A stretch of DNA of 64,000 nt, taken from positions 35,889 to 99,888 of the forward strand of contig JASANG010001350.1 of the NCBI GenBank assembly GCA_030248215.1. The letters run 5' to 3'. The notes under the pieces are model-generated. The model worked only from the letters and a program-made list of their open reading frames with translations. It made no database searches and was not told where the DNA came from. Of this stretch, positions 50,014 to 61,000 are shown one piece after another. How positions within the stretch are numbered: the stretch's first letter is position 1; each line of letters opens with the position of its first letter. The stretch is from Enoplolaimus lenunculus (taxonomy: Eukaryota > Nematoda > Enoplea > Enoplida > Thoracostomopsidae). Made by a program: the position numbers and the translations under genes.

Positions 50014-50163
50014 GGCCAATGTAAAGAACAGGGGCGGAACAGTATTATATGCAATATTCTTAAGCCTAAGCCTAAGCCTAAGCCTATAAGCGTAAGAAAG
50101 GCTTAAGCTTACTCTTTTCTAGTCCCACAAAAAAACGCTCCGCCCCTGATCTTTACGTGGGTA
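50014..50163. mobile_element. TTAGGC-core element, exact 8-bp target duplication
   Basis: Duplication aaatccgc at 50006-50013 and 50164-50171. Confidence 0.8.
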
Positions 50164-50171
50164 AAATCCGC

Positions 50172-51040
50172 CATCAACATAAAGAACCTGAGTCTAAGCC
50201 TTAGCCAAAACTTGAAAATATGCCTAAACTTAAAACCTACGCCTAACGCATGGGATAATATGCTATTTTAAACACTATAAAAGTGGAATTTTCATTTCTA
50301 TTACAAGTGTGGTGGTAACCTAAACCAGAATCCAGTGTGTGCTATCCGCGGTTAGTTAACGCCAAAAATTTTTAATGTGAAACGCAAGCCGTTTCAAGGA
50401 TACCAGCGGCTATTCGTATTTTACTTATTTCTGCTCGGACCAGTCTTATGCGATGTGGGGTTAGGTTAAAAATCAAACTACAGTTGCTTCAAATTGATGT
50501 ATATTCTCATTTGCATAACGGGTGCGTTGTATGATAAAACCAGAAGACTGAAGCTTAATCGGAATTTAAATATGCAAAATAATATGAAACGGCTAAATTT
50601 GCATGAATGTCTTTTTGTTCCAGTTTTGTAAAATGTTTTCTGTTGTTAATTGTAGGTTATCGCTATTTGATCTGGTTCAAGCTTAATAGTCTCACCGGGC
50701 TTGAATGGTACAATCCATAAAGGGTCACAGGGTTGAGCGGCGGTTATATATCGGCACTTCCAAGTGATCAAGGTTCATCTGCGTGTCCCGGCTTATTTTT
50801 CAAGTCGGAGATAACAGGCGAAACCGTCAAACCTTACCTTATATGCTTAATCATTAATCCTAAGTATAAGCCTATTTTATTAATCCAGTCACTATGTGTT
50901 AGTGAAAGTTAACATGCGAGTATGTCAAACCGGACCAGTGTTGCTGGTGACAGTAACATTCGTACAAATGATTTTTAGTATTTAGTCATGAAGATGGCTA
51001 AATCGCACACATTTTGGGCTGTTATGGTTGAAAAGGTGTC
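50172..51040. other. Intergenic stretch upstream of gene 4
   Basis: Contains a diverged copy of the sequence at 35575-35870 (attctcatttgcataac ... gggtcacagggt). No gene seen. Confidence 0.4.
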
Positions 51041-51042
51041 AC

Positions 51043-51645
51043 TGCAATTCGTCGTCCGACAACTTGTAATCCGAAATTTCACTTGACAACTCTTCGGCCA
51101 TTATTATGTTTAAAGAGTTGTTTAGATTTATTCATATGCTTTAGGACACTGTCGGGCGATAAGTTGTCGGGTGACGAATTGTCGTAGATTCGGTTGGGAA
51201 AATTTTACCGTCGACTCGGTCGGCTAAAACTTACCACAGAGTTTTACTGACCGTAACTTCTTCGATGGTCAGGCACTGTATATTGCAGTGGCGATGCGAG
51301 GGCTCTTAGAATTTGGGTGACGCGATAGTATTCTGTCACAGCATAAGTAGAGCCAAGTGTTTTTTGGCAGATTCTAAAAATATCTCGACTTTCGCGTAGA
51401 AATTTTGTATGACTTACGTTCTATACTATGAGTAGCAGTGGCTGGCGTTAGCATCTCAGGGCGGAGTTTTTTTGAAACATTTTATTAAAGCCAAACCGGA
51501 TCAATTTTAGAACATTGAAAAATTTCACTTACTTGACAATACGTCGGCCATTATATTACGTTTAAGCGTTGCTTAGATTTATTCATATGCTTTATAGGAA
51601 ACTGTTGGGCGATAAGTTGTCGGGCGACGAATTGTCGTGATCTTA
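51043..51645. repeat. Two GACAATTCGTCG elements and a duplicated flank before gene 4
   Basis: Element copies at about 51043-51190 and 51525-51645. The flank gcggagtttttttgaaacat occurs at about 51461 and again at 51656, so element and flank were copied as a unit. Confidence 0.65.
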
Positions 51646-51714
51646 GCACCTCAGGGCGGAGTTTTTTTGAAACATTTTAAAGCCAAACCGCATCAATTTT
51701 AGAACATTAACCCT

Positions 51715-51778
51715 ATGTTTCTATTTATTTTCGCCGTTATTTCCGTGGTGGACACGTCTGCTATTATTAGTGGCGGTG
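51715..51778 (+). CDS. Gene 4 exon 1, signal peptide
   Basis: ATG at 51715 gives MFLFIFAVISVVDTSAIISG, then donor gtaagt in phase 1. The sequence before the ATG is duplicated (51451-51517 and 51646-51709). Confidence 0.72.
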
Positions 51779-54700
51779 GTAAGTGTTGTTGTTGGATCTG
51801 TTGTAACACTAAAATATATGCCGAACATTAACAGTGAACACAACGGCTGCAACCATAGAACTGCCTCCGTCTTCAGGGGTTGAAAATCGACCTCCGATTA
51901 CGAGAGTGGAATTTTTGCCAGAGGATCCAGTTTTATTTCGGTAGTGAAATTTTGCGTAATTTTATAAAAGTTGTGAACTATTTCACCATTGTCATTGAAA
52001 GCTTCAATTGCATATACACTGAGGCACATGTATAGAACAGGGCCGGATCGTTTTCCGGAGGGGCTATACTAGAGTCAGTTTAAGCTTTAGACTAATGTTT
52101 TTTGCTTAGGTTTAGGCTTAGGTTTAGAAATAGGCTCATCCGTACGCTTAGGCTAGGCTTAGGCTTAAGATTATGCTTATACTACTGTTCCGGCCCTGTT
52201 CTATACATGGACTGACACTGAAATGTTTCGATTGAAACTCTGACTTAAACAATATCCCCAAGCTTGACCCACACAAATACTACCAGTTAGTCATATTTAA
52301 TTGGACGAAAATCAACGTCTTGTTGCATCTGCCGAATAATCTGTTTTTCTCAATTTCGTTAATGAATTTTCAGTCTCGGATCGTTGTCCGCTTCCGCGAC
52401 TTACTCCGCCGCCAGATGGTTGCCGTTACGTAACCGACACAGGCCGAGATGAATGTCCAACTTACCGATTAGTTTGCGACGGATTTACTGTCGACCAAAC
52501 AAGTTAGGGTTGCGTTTTCCTTATTGAAAATTGTGACCGATTTATGGATCAAGGTCTTGTAACAGTAGTATAAGCAGATTGCTAAGCCTATGCCAAAGCG
52601 TTGTAACAGTAGTATAAGCAGATTGCTAAGCCTATGCCAAAGCGTTGTAACAGTAGTATAAGCAGATTCCTAAGCCTATGCCAAAGCGTTGTAACAGTAG
52701 TATAAGCAGATTGCTAAGCCTATGCCAAAGCGTTGTAACAGTAGTATAAGCAGATTGCTAAGCCTATGCCAAAGCGTTGTAACAGTAGTATAAGCAGATT
52801 CCTAAGCCTATGCCAAAGCGTAAGAGTCAGTTTATACCCAAGCCTAAAGCTTAAGCAAAAAACGGTTCAACGCTTAAACTTGGTTTGCGTCATACTCGTC
52901 GCGCGTCACCAGACGCCGCCGGACGGAAGCGCAAATTTTTACCAAAAATGGCGCGGCAGCTTTCGGCGGCTGTCTGATGATTGATCTGGTTACTTTTTTG
53001 CTTTCTCAATGTCGTTAATGAATTTTCAGTCTCGGATCGATGTCCAGTTGTGTTACTTCCTCGGCCGCCGGATGGTTGCCGTCACGTCTCACAAACAGGC
53101 CGAGATGGATGCCCAAATTTTCGACTAGTTTGCGACGGGTTTATTGGCCAATCAGGTTTGAGTGACGGTTTACTTATTAAAAATTGCGGTCAATGTGTAG
53201 ATCAGGATCGAAACAGTAGTATAGCTTCATAAGGTTAAAAATGTAAGAATACGCCTGTACCTAAGCGTAAGCAAACAAAGTAGTCTAAGGCTTTTAAGCT
53301 TTACTCTGTTGCAGTCCCCGTGTAAAAATATCTGTCTGCAATTGAGCTATGGATGGGCCAAAATTGTAATGACATCAGCAGCCGTCCGTCGCCGGGCGTC
53401 ATTTTCCGTCGTCCGTCACCGTGTTTGTATCGTACGGGAATTCCTTGCATACGCACAGTGGCGGACGACACCGCATGACAAGTATAGTACATTGCGCAGC
53501 CGAAAGTATCCGGAGGATTCCGCCCTACGGACACTTATGGCACCCCTGGGAAATACTTAACATATGAATTGTCTTTAACAATGCCAAGTTACGGGACCGT
53601 TACCAGAAGAGCCACATGGACTTGAACCACCAAGGATTTTTTGGCCCCTGCACTGTTATGGATTTAGTTTTTACCCAAAAACGGTTAAATGGTGAAATAT
53701 TTTGCTAAGGAAAGCACGGAAACTGGCTAAATTCAGGGCCAATATTCTCAAATGGATATAGAATCTTAATCACCATTAGCGATAGATTTTCAAACTGGCT
53801 AACTCGTGCAGTAGTGACACTCAGAATTAGCACACAACTATGAAAAGTCGAATACGAATAATCATTCGCTGGTTCGGTAACAACAAGACTTATCATCAAC
53901 TGGTGATAGGTGCTACACACATTTGAAAATACGGTCCTCCTAAGATCAAACTGTACTTGTAAGATTTTTTGGTAAAATAAATTTTTTGCATTTTTAAAAT
54001 GAAAAAGTGGATCTAAATGTAGTGTTTTGGTTTCAGATCCATGCGTGCCAAATCCATGCAGACGAAGGCAACGATGTGAACCAGACAGGAAACAGTGTGT
54101 CACTACACCGTGTCCACAATATCGTTGTGTCGCAGACCATTCTAGTACGTAAGATATTGCTTCACCCTCGAAAAGTTTTTGATTTGGTTTCAAGTATTTG
54201 CGAAATCTGTGTTATGTTAGTGATTAAATTGTGTGGCACCTCCAACCAGAGGCGTATCGAGGATTTGATAGCAGAAAGGGCCAACGTAAGGAACAAGGGC
54301 GGAACAGTATTATAAGCATATTCCTAAGCCTAAACATAAGCCTAAACTTAAGCGTAAGAGTGAGCATATTCCTAAAGCCTATAAGCCTAAGCGTAAGAAT
54401 GAGCATATTCCTTTCCTAAGCCTAAGCCAATAAAAAAGTTAGTCTTAAAGCTTAAGCTTACTCTTTTCTAGTTCCACGAAAAACGTTCCGTCCCTGATCT
54501 TTACATGGGCCGCGGAAAGGGATAATTTAGTCTAAAATTGATTTTCTGAGCGATTGTAGTGAACGAGACAATTTGGTTTACCACACGTTATTCTGCATCC
54601 TGTAAGAGTATCAAGGCCCTATCCTCCCATTGCATACGCCCGTACGTCATGCATGTTTAGAGGCTATGGCGCTAAAAGGAATTGTAGTTTAGCGCTAAAA

Positions 54701-56014
54701 GGAATTGTAGTTTAGCGCTAAAAGGATTTGTAGTTTAAGCCAGTGCGTCCGCGACTTTAAGATTTATTTTAGAAGAAAACATTAGCAACATTAGCAACAG
54801 TTGCTACAGCAGGACCGTAGCCAGCTCATTTTTGCTAGGGTGGCTCCAAATGTTCAGGAGGATCAGGTTGAAAATTTTCTAGTGGGGAGGGGCAAACATT
54901 TTGCAGAGGAAGAGCTGAGCCCCTTGGCTCGCCTTGGATGCGACCCGTACTCCTGTTTATTTTAAACTGCGGTGTAAAATTGAATTTTTACAGCAAATTG
55001 ACGTTTTTATAATAATTCTACGACGGAGAAATTTTGATTTGAAATGACTTCAAATTTTCTCATTTGCTGATTATGTTGCTATGCATATTTTTGTTTCAGA
55101 TCCATGCAATCCAAATCCGTGCCGACATGGGCAGAGATGTGAACCAGATAGGAAAGTTTGTGTCACAACACCGTGTCCACAGTATCGTTGTGTTGCGGGC
55201 GATTCTGGTACGGAAGTTATCAATGTCTTGAACTCTAGACTTTTATTTCTTAACTTTTTCAGAAAGATGGGTCTGAAATTTTTCACAGTTAAGTGGGTAA
55301 AATTTAAGACTGCTTCATAAATGGCAAAGAAAATATGCCTGAAATATAAGACAAAGAATTTCCAAGGAAACGACTCTAAAATTAGGGGCTAATGCTCAAC
55401 CAAATACGCTAATTTTACAAACCCGAGAGACGTCCAAGACGGAATCTTAGGTTGAGGCGAGCCTGAGCTCAACCCGAAATATCTTTAAAGTTTGATTATT
55501 TATACACTCCAAAGTATATACACGAAGCAACTTTTTTCATACATAAAAATCAGAAAATTACCTCTTGAAATAAGACAACTATTTCTTGAAAGGTAGAAAG
55601 TTGTGTCTTAATACAAATTGGCAACATTAATTTCTTTAATATAAAAGACTTATGTTTTAACCATTTCAGAAACCAATTTCTGAGCTGTTTAAGGTTATGA
55701 ATATCTTAAATACCTAACGTTTCTGTCTTGAAAGTTTAAGACTTGAAATTTTAAGACAATTTATTTCGTGTGTAGTTAACATTTATTGTTATCCTTTAAT
55801 TTAGGATCAACGTCCCTCCACAAATATTTAAGCGTATGGAGCCAGACGTTTTTGGATTAGCTAAGGTATCCCTGACCAATACTATAGAAGGAAGTATCTC
55901 ACACTTGGCGGGAGGGAGTCGGTTCACCTTATCCGCGGTACTGTCCAGTACCAAAGGGCTAAACGCTAGCGAATCTGTGCAATTGTTTCAGGACCTCATC
56001 GCCTTTCCAGTTAA
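51715..56014 (+). CDS. Gene 4: small secreted A-A-C-C protein, paralogue of gene 3
   Basis: Six exons (51715-51778, 52374-52502, 53030-53155, 54037-54144, 55100-55207, 55992-56014) join in phase 1 to about 185 residues: signal peptide, two A modules, two C modules and a GPHRLSS tail. It lacks the TIL and B exons of gene 3. Both A exons share the upstream motif tttcgttaatgaattttcag or a close variant, showing that exon and acceptor were copied together. AATAAA at 56165 is a plausible poly(A) signal. Without TIL it may be a structural or regulatory relative rather than an inhibitor; that is inference. Confidence 0.75.
52025..52212. mobile_element. TTAGGC-core element in gene 4 intron 1
   Basis: cacatgtatagaacagggcc on the left and ggccctgttctatacatgg on the right. 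Confidence 0.7.
52374..52502 (+). CDS. Gene 4 exon 2, module A1
   Basis: Acceptor gaattttcag and donor gttagg bound 43 codons reading RCPLPRLTPPPDGCRYVTD, then RDECPTYRLVC and an extension DGFTVDQT. The consensus Gly before the third Cys is Glu. Confidence 0.8.
52557..52818. repeat. 44-bp tandem repeat, six copies, in gene 4 intron 2
   Basis: The unit ttgtaacagtagtataagca then gattgctaagcctatgccaa and agcg starts at 52557, 52601, 52645, 52689, 52733 and 52777. It derives from the end of a TTAGGC-core element. Confidence 0.93.
53030..53155 (+). CDS. Gene 4 exon 3, module A2
   Basis: Acceptor gaattttcag bounds 42 codons reading RCPVVLLPRPPDGCRHVSQ, then RDGCPNFRLVC and DGFIGQS. The donor gtttga is weak, but only it keeps phase 1 with the next exon. 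Confidence 0.75.
53188..53335. mobile_element. TTAGGC-core element, degraded
   Basis: ggtcaatgtgtagatcagga on the left; right end lost into CG-rich repeat sequence. Confidence 0.45.
53742..53940. mobile_element. TATTCTCAAATG element upstream of gene 4 C1
   Basis: aatattctcaaatggatata on the left, ctacacacatttgaaaatac on the right. It sits at the same place relative to the C exon as the copy in gene 3, so it may predate their duplication. Confidence 0.65.
54037..54144 (+). CDS. Gene 4 exon 4, module C1
   Basis: Acceptor ggtttcag and donor gtacgt bound 36 codons reading DPCVPNPCRRRQRCEPDRKQ, then CVTTPCPQYRCVADHS. It is very close to gene 3 exon 3, including the acceptor region. Confidence 0.82.
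54278..54512. mobile_element. TTAGGC-core element in gene 4 intron 4
   Basis: gggccaacgtaaggaacaag on the left, ccctgatctttacatgggcc on the right, with two internal at-gagcatattcct spacers. Confidence 0.7.
54664..54738. repeat. 23-bp tandem repeat, three copies
   Basis: gcgctaaaaggaattgtagt plus tta, repeated three times in gene 4 intron 4. Confidence 0.9.
55100..55207 (+). CDS. Gene 4 exon 5, module C2
   Basis: Acceptor ttgtttcag and donor gtacgg bound 36 codons reading DPCNPNPCRHGQRCEPDRKV, then CVTTPCPQYRCVAGDS. Confidence 0.82.
55992..56014 (+). CDS. Gene 4 terminal mini-exon
   Basis: Acceptor ttgtttcag; it ends PHRLSS and TAA at 56012-56014. It is supported by alignment with the gene 3 end at 46827. 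A longer ORF through this area (55836-56216) is in another frame. Confidence 0.6.
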
Positions 56015-56164
56015 CAAGTTATACAAGCAACTTGTTGATGATGTCCCGAAAACTCGCTATTATAGAACTGCGTTTGGCAACTCGAAGAAGTTGAAATTAT
56101 CGAATCTACGAAGATTTACTGAAAATAAAATTGAAACCAAAAAAATTTTGTTTAAAAACTTTAC

Positions 56165-56170
56165 AATAAA
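56165..56170 (+). promoter_or_regulatory. Putative polyadenylation signal of gene 4
   Basis: AATAAA followed by ttcatgg about 150 bases after the stop. Gene 3 has AGTAAA plus attcatgg at the equivalent place. Confidence 0.45.
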
Positions 56171-56219
56171 TTCATGGTTAAAAATTGAAAAGTTTGTGTA
56201 CTTAATGCTAAAATAGTAA

Positions 56220-57580
56220 ATATTCAAACGGGTTAAAACTATCAAGATTACATATTAAATGTGTACTCGCTAAAAAATTTACTTAAAATTTAGTAAAACT
56301 GTTGCCGAATTATTAAGTGTCGGTTTTACTTACTATGGTGCTTGGCAAAGTTTTACTTAATTTTAAGCAAACACAAAATTCTTAGCTTTACATTTACTTA
56401 ATTAATCAGGAAATGACAGCAGTAGTTTTACTTATTTACATTGTTTGAGCAAAGATTTGCTAAATGTTTGAACACTTAGTATTTTAAACAGTGTTTTTAT
56501 ACTGTACCTTCAAAACCTGAAAAAATTAACGGGCATGGCAATCAGCAAAAAATGCTTTGGAGCAAGTCAGTTCCTCCAAAAGCAAAGAATATAAGTATTT
56601 TTGACGTTTCGCAGGTATGAGAAATGTGTCGTTTTATGGTGCGTATGGTGGCATACAGTTCAGCAGTGCAAAGTAGCGTACGCAACATTTGCGATTAGGC
56701 ATTAGTTGGTTAGATTTACCAAAACACTTCGCTGCGCAATAGAGATTGATGCATTGTAGAAATCATGCGCATATTCCCATCGGATATCCGGATGCGACAA
56801 AAAAATATCCGATGTCCATCACTACCCTGTACATTTACTGATAACAGCGTTTACTGTCGTAATCAATTGCTATCTTTTACCGCAGTGTGATTCTGCTTAC
56901 TTGCGCTGAAGCAATTGTGTTGCGATATGCAATTTTTTGTTTTGATCTTGCGATCTTTTCCGAGTTTTAACTTTGTAGGTATATGTTCGCCTGTTCGCTA
57001 CTCCAGAAGGATTAGGGTGATTGGTTAATGGTCCCTGTTATTCATCGGTTGTATTTCTATACCTTCTTTAAGTTTTCGTCAGTGTCGGTATAATTGTGAG
57101 CCGGTGGAACAATCAAAATATATACTGTCTACTGACGTCATTGCAGTCAAAATATGTACTCCCTGTTGACGTCATTGCCCGGAAATTTTTTAATAGGACT
57201 AAAAAATTCTGTTACAAACATCAGTGTTGCCCTTTAAAAATATTCTTATCCTTGTGCTAAACAATTAATTGTTACAAGTCGCGTTTGGCCAAAAATGGCT
57301 GGATTTTGAACATTTTTACACACTTCAGCTTTTCATGACCTCCCCTGATCATTCCACGCTTAAATTGGAATTTTTGAAAAATTCGATTTTTAAGGTTCGT
57401 TTCTGTTTGGGACTGACAAATAATTGTCAGATAGTTTTAGCACATTATATACCATTCGCCGAAGCCTTTGGAGCTAAAGTCGAATGGTGCTAAACTTTCC
57501 GCAATAGGGTGGTTCTATTTTTGCCTGCGGCGCGCCGTCATCATAAGTATAGGGTCACCCTTGTTGTCGAATAACTGATT
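56220..57580. other. Intergenic stretch between gene 4 and the P450 gene
   Basis: TTTACTTA / TAAGTAAA inverted words at 56270-56480; otherwise nothing recognised. An open frame at 57269-57493 has no domain or splice support. Confidence 0.35.
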
Positions 57581-57589
57581 TGACGCACT

Positions 57590-57777
57590 AGCGGGTCCAG
57601 AGGGAGGGGGTATTTTTTGTGTTAAAATGGCAAGGTCCCCCTACGTTACAATTGTTCGCTCTCACGTTATTTTTTGGTGATAAAATGATAAGGTCCCTCC
57701 TTACTTTACAATTTTTCCGTTTCATAACATTTGCCAGCCCGCCCTCCCCCGTCAATAACTTTTGGATCCGCCCCTGA
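57590..57777. mobile_element. GGATCC-ended element upstream of the P450 gene
   Basis: gcgggtccagagggaggggg on the left, acttttggatccgccc on the right; ends about 90 bases before the P450 ATG region. Confidence 0.65.
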
Positions 57778-57864
57778 TTTATCGCCGTCCCAAATACCCT
57801 ACTGTACGTGGTTTTTGTAGGAATAATTAACCACAAAGGCTGCATAATCTATGTGCAAGTTGAA

Positions 57865-58030
57865 ATGTTAGCACAAATTGTTATCACAACAGTTGTTTGT
57901 GTTGTCGTTGGGAAATTGTTCCAATTTGTGACAGCGCATTTCAAGCAATTTTGGCAACTTCGACACCTGCCGGGCCCTACAGCGGTCCCGTTTATAGGGA
58001 ACTTGTGGCATTTACCACTTAAAGAATTTG
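57865..58030 (+). CDS. P450 exon 1
   Basis: ATG at 57865 starts MLAQIVITTVVCVVVGKLF, a membrane anchor, then LRHLPGPTAVPFIGNLWHLP. The donor gtaagt is in phase 1. The ATG was chosen because it opens the anchor directly and an in-frame TAA (57828) lies upstream. Confidence 0.82.
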
Positions 58031-61000
58031 GTAAGTTTGCAAAATATTCGTCTGAAAATAAATAACATTTACGTGGGTTTGGTCGCATTAAACATTCATT
58101 TGAATGCCCGTATTCTCAAATGTGTGCAGCAATTATCAACAGTTAGTAATAGGTTTGTAAACAAGCGAATTGCGGCAACGTTACTGTTTTTTGCAGACAC
58201 GTAAAGTGGCCAGTGTAAACATTTTATTATTGAAACAACATTTATGCCTCTGCCGCTTAAGTACGTCCGAACATAAATAAGTACTTTTAAACGAATAGTA
58301 AAAATAACGGAAACGGAAAAGGATTGTGATCAAAATAACGAAAAGGCAAAACGGATATCGAAGTATTGAAGTTTCAAAGATGTTTTATTTTTCTGCCAAC
58401 ACAATTTAGTCGTACAAATATTCACCGGGTTTTTTTAATTTAAAAACAAAAATGGCGTATGCATCGAAAATTTTAAGGTTTTGTATAAAATTCGTAATTC
58501 CTGTTTCATTTCGAACAACTGCAGCATATCTGCAATGAAAAATTGCGGAGATATGGACGTGATTTATAACTAATTTTCAGCATGCAAATAACAGAATTTG
58601 CGCTATTTCTGTAACGGAAACGGACATCGATTTCTTTACCGGAAACGTACTTCCGGTTACAACCTGTACGAAGTTATCTAATTTTGGGATGATTCTAAAG
58701 TTTTTGTTTCAGAATTTTTCGACCGCTTACAAAATCTATCGCAAGAATACCGAAAATGTGGCGTAATGCGTATTTGGGTTGGAACTGAAGTGTTCGTGAC
58801 ACCTACTAACGTTGAAACAGTAAAGGTAAGTGTAGTTTTACCTTTTTTCACATGAATATTTTCTATTTCATCTGAGATCCAGTACCAAGCTTGAGTTTTG
58901 ATTTCGCGACTCAGGATGCGCTTTAGCATCATCACCATTCGACTATAAGTCCTAGACTTACAAACGGCCAGGCAGCTGGGACGTTTTGTAAAGCTATTGC
59001 AACTACATCCACGTAATAATTGTTAAACACTGTTCACGGTGTATATATTTTTCGGGTACATAGCAGGCCCGTAGCCAGCTCACCTTGCTAGTGGGGGCTA
59101 TAAATTTTTCAGGAGTGGCTTACAAGGCGTTTTGTTGACTTAATAGCAGCAATGTTGAAATTTTTATAGGGGAGACAAACTTTTTTCCTGATGGGCTGCG
59201 CCCTCCTGGTCCCACTCTGGCTACGGGCCCGATGAATGGACTCTAGGTCTAAGGCGTCACTGTTTGTAATTCGTTCAGTCACAAATCTCTCAGTGAGCAG
59301 GCGCTAAACGAGACCCAATATTTATGGACCCAGCATTTCGAGCTCGGAATACCTGCACGAACTCTTGTGAAAATTACTAACCGCAGTTCTGGCCCATGTT
59401 ACTTTAAGGAGCGTCCAGGTTTCTGGTGTGTCCATAAAAGAGTAGGTTTCGATTCTAGATTACATTTTTTGCTTAGGCTTAGGCTTAGGTTTAGGCTTAG
59501 GCTTAGGTTTAGGAACACATTTTTGCAACGCTTAAGGCTTAGGCTTAGGCTTAGGCTTAGGAACACATTTTTGCAACGCTTGGGCTTAGGCTTAGGCTTA
59601 GGAATACGCTTAATCTACTGTTACGCCCCTTAAAGTAACATTGGCCGCAGTGCTTATGAAAATGGCCTGATTTGGTTAGTTAAATGTAGCTTTTGTTTGT
59701 ATAATTAATGTTTTAGGAAGTACTAACAAACACTAAGTTGTTGACGAAGTCTGATATGTATGGTTCACTTAAAGAATGGATAGGTGATGGTTTGTTGATC
59801 AGGTGTGTTTTGCTCTTGTGCACTTTTCACCTCATTTATTGTTATTTGTGTTAGGTTTTGGCAAAGGTTTAATTAAAGGGTTCGGCTAAGTCTTTTCTAA
59901 ACCCGTGGCTAAACCTGAACCAGCCGAAGCGTCACCGGAAATATGGTGAAACTGTACAAGAGCTTGCTTTGATACCAACAGATTACAGGTGTCATTTTGA
60001 TATGTACTTACTCTGCAAGGTACCTTAAAAAATTCTAACCGGGGGGTGTGTGTGCGGTGTGCGCCCTCCGCCTCCCTTATGAATCCACTAGTGACCACAC
60101 TGCAAAAAACTGGTGCGTCAAATTGACTCTGTGCGCAATAGGCTTTTTCTGACTACACAAACTGAGTCAAAATTCGACTCCGCCAAAGTCAAATTGAGTC
60201 GAATTTGCTTCAGGCGGAGTCGAATTTTGACTCAGTTTGTGTAGTCAGGAAAAGCCTATTTCGGAGAGTGTCAATTTGATTCACAATTTTTTGCAGTGCA
60301 CATTGCATTTGATTGCTGTTTATATGTCGTGCACTTCTGGTACAATTGTTTTTACAGCAACGGCACGAAATGGCACTCTCGACGAAAACTTATCACGCCG
60401 TCGTTTCATTTTTCAATTTTGGAAACTTTTCTACCGGTAATGTTTGAAAATGCAAATATCCTTGTTCGATGCTTACAATCGAAATGTTCAAACGAATCGA
60501 ACGAAGTTGTCTTTGATGTTTGCCGATACGCGTGTAAAGCGTCGTTGGATATTATTACTCGTAAGCGGTGGGGGTAGGCAGGGTTTCATTTCAGTAGGGT
60601 ATCTGTAAACAGTTATTGAGTTTACTAGAAGTTGCCACGTTCGGGTGGCACTATACTTGTCGTGCGTCGCTGTCCCGCGCCGTCCGTCACTGTGCGTCAC
60701 CCGTACGGCGCCGACCGTCACCGTGCGTCACCCGTACGGCGCCGTCTGTAACCGTGCGTCACCCGTACGGCGCCGTCTGTAACCGTGCGTCATCCGTACG
60801 GCGCCGTCCGTAACCGTGCGTCACCCGTACGGCGCCGTTTGTAACCGTGCGTCATCCGTACGGCACCGCCCGTAACCGTGCGTCATCCGTACGGCGCCGT
60901 CCGTAGCCGTGCGTCGCCCGTACGGCGCCGTCCGTCGCCGTGCGTTTATCGTACGCAAATTACACACGTATAATACCGTATAGTGACAAACGGTGCAGCA

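Noticed and set aside
55836-56216. 126-codon open frame across the end of gene 4
   Set aside because: No domain; the alignment with the end of gene 3 supports a short terminal exon in another frame, and the gene 3 counterpart of this frame is broken.
57269-57493. 74-codon frame as an upstream P450 exon
   Set aside because: No donor in a usable place, and the P450 exon at 57865 already begins with its own ATG and membrane anchor.
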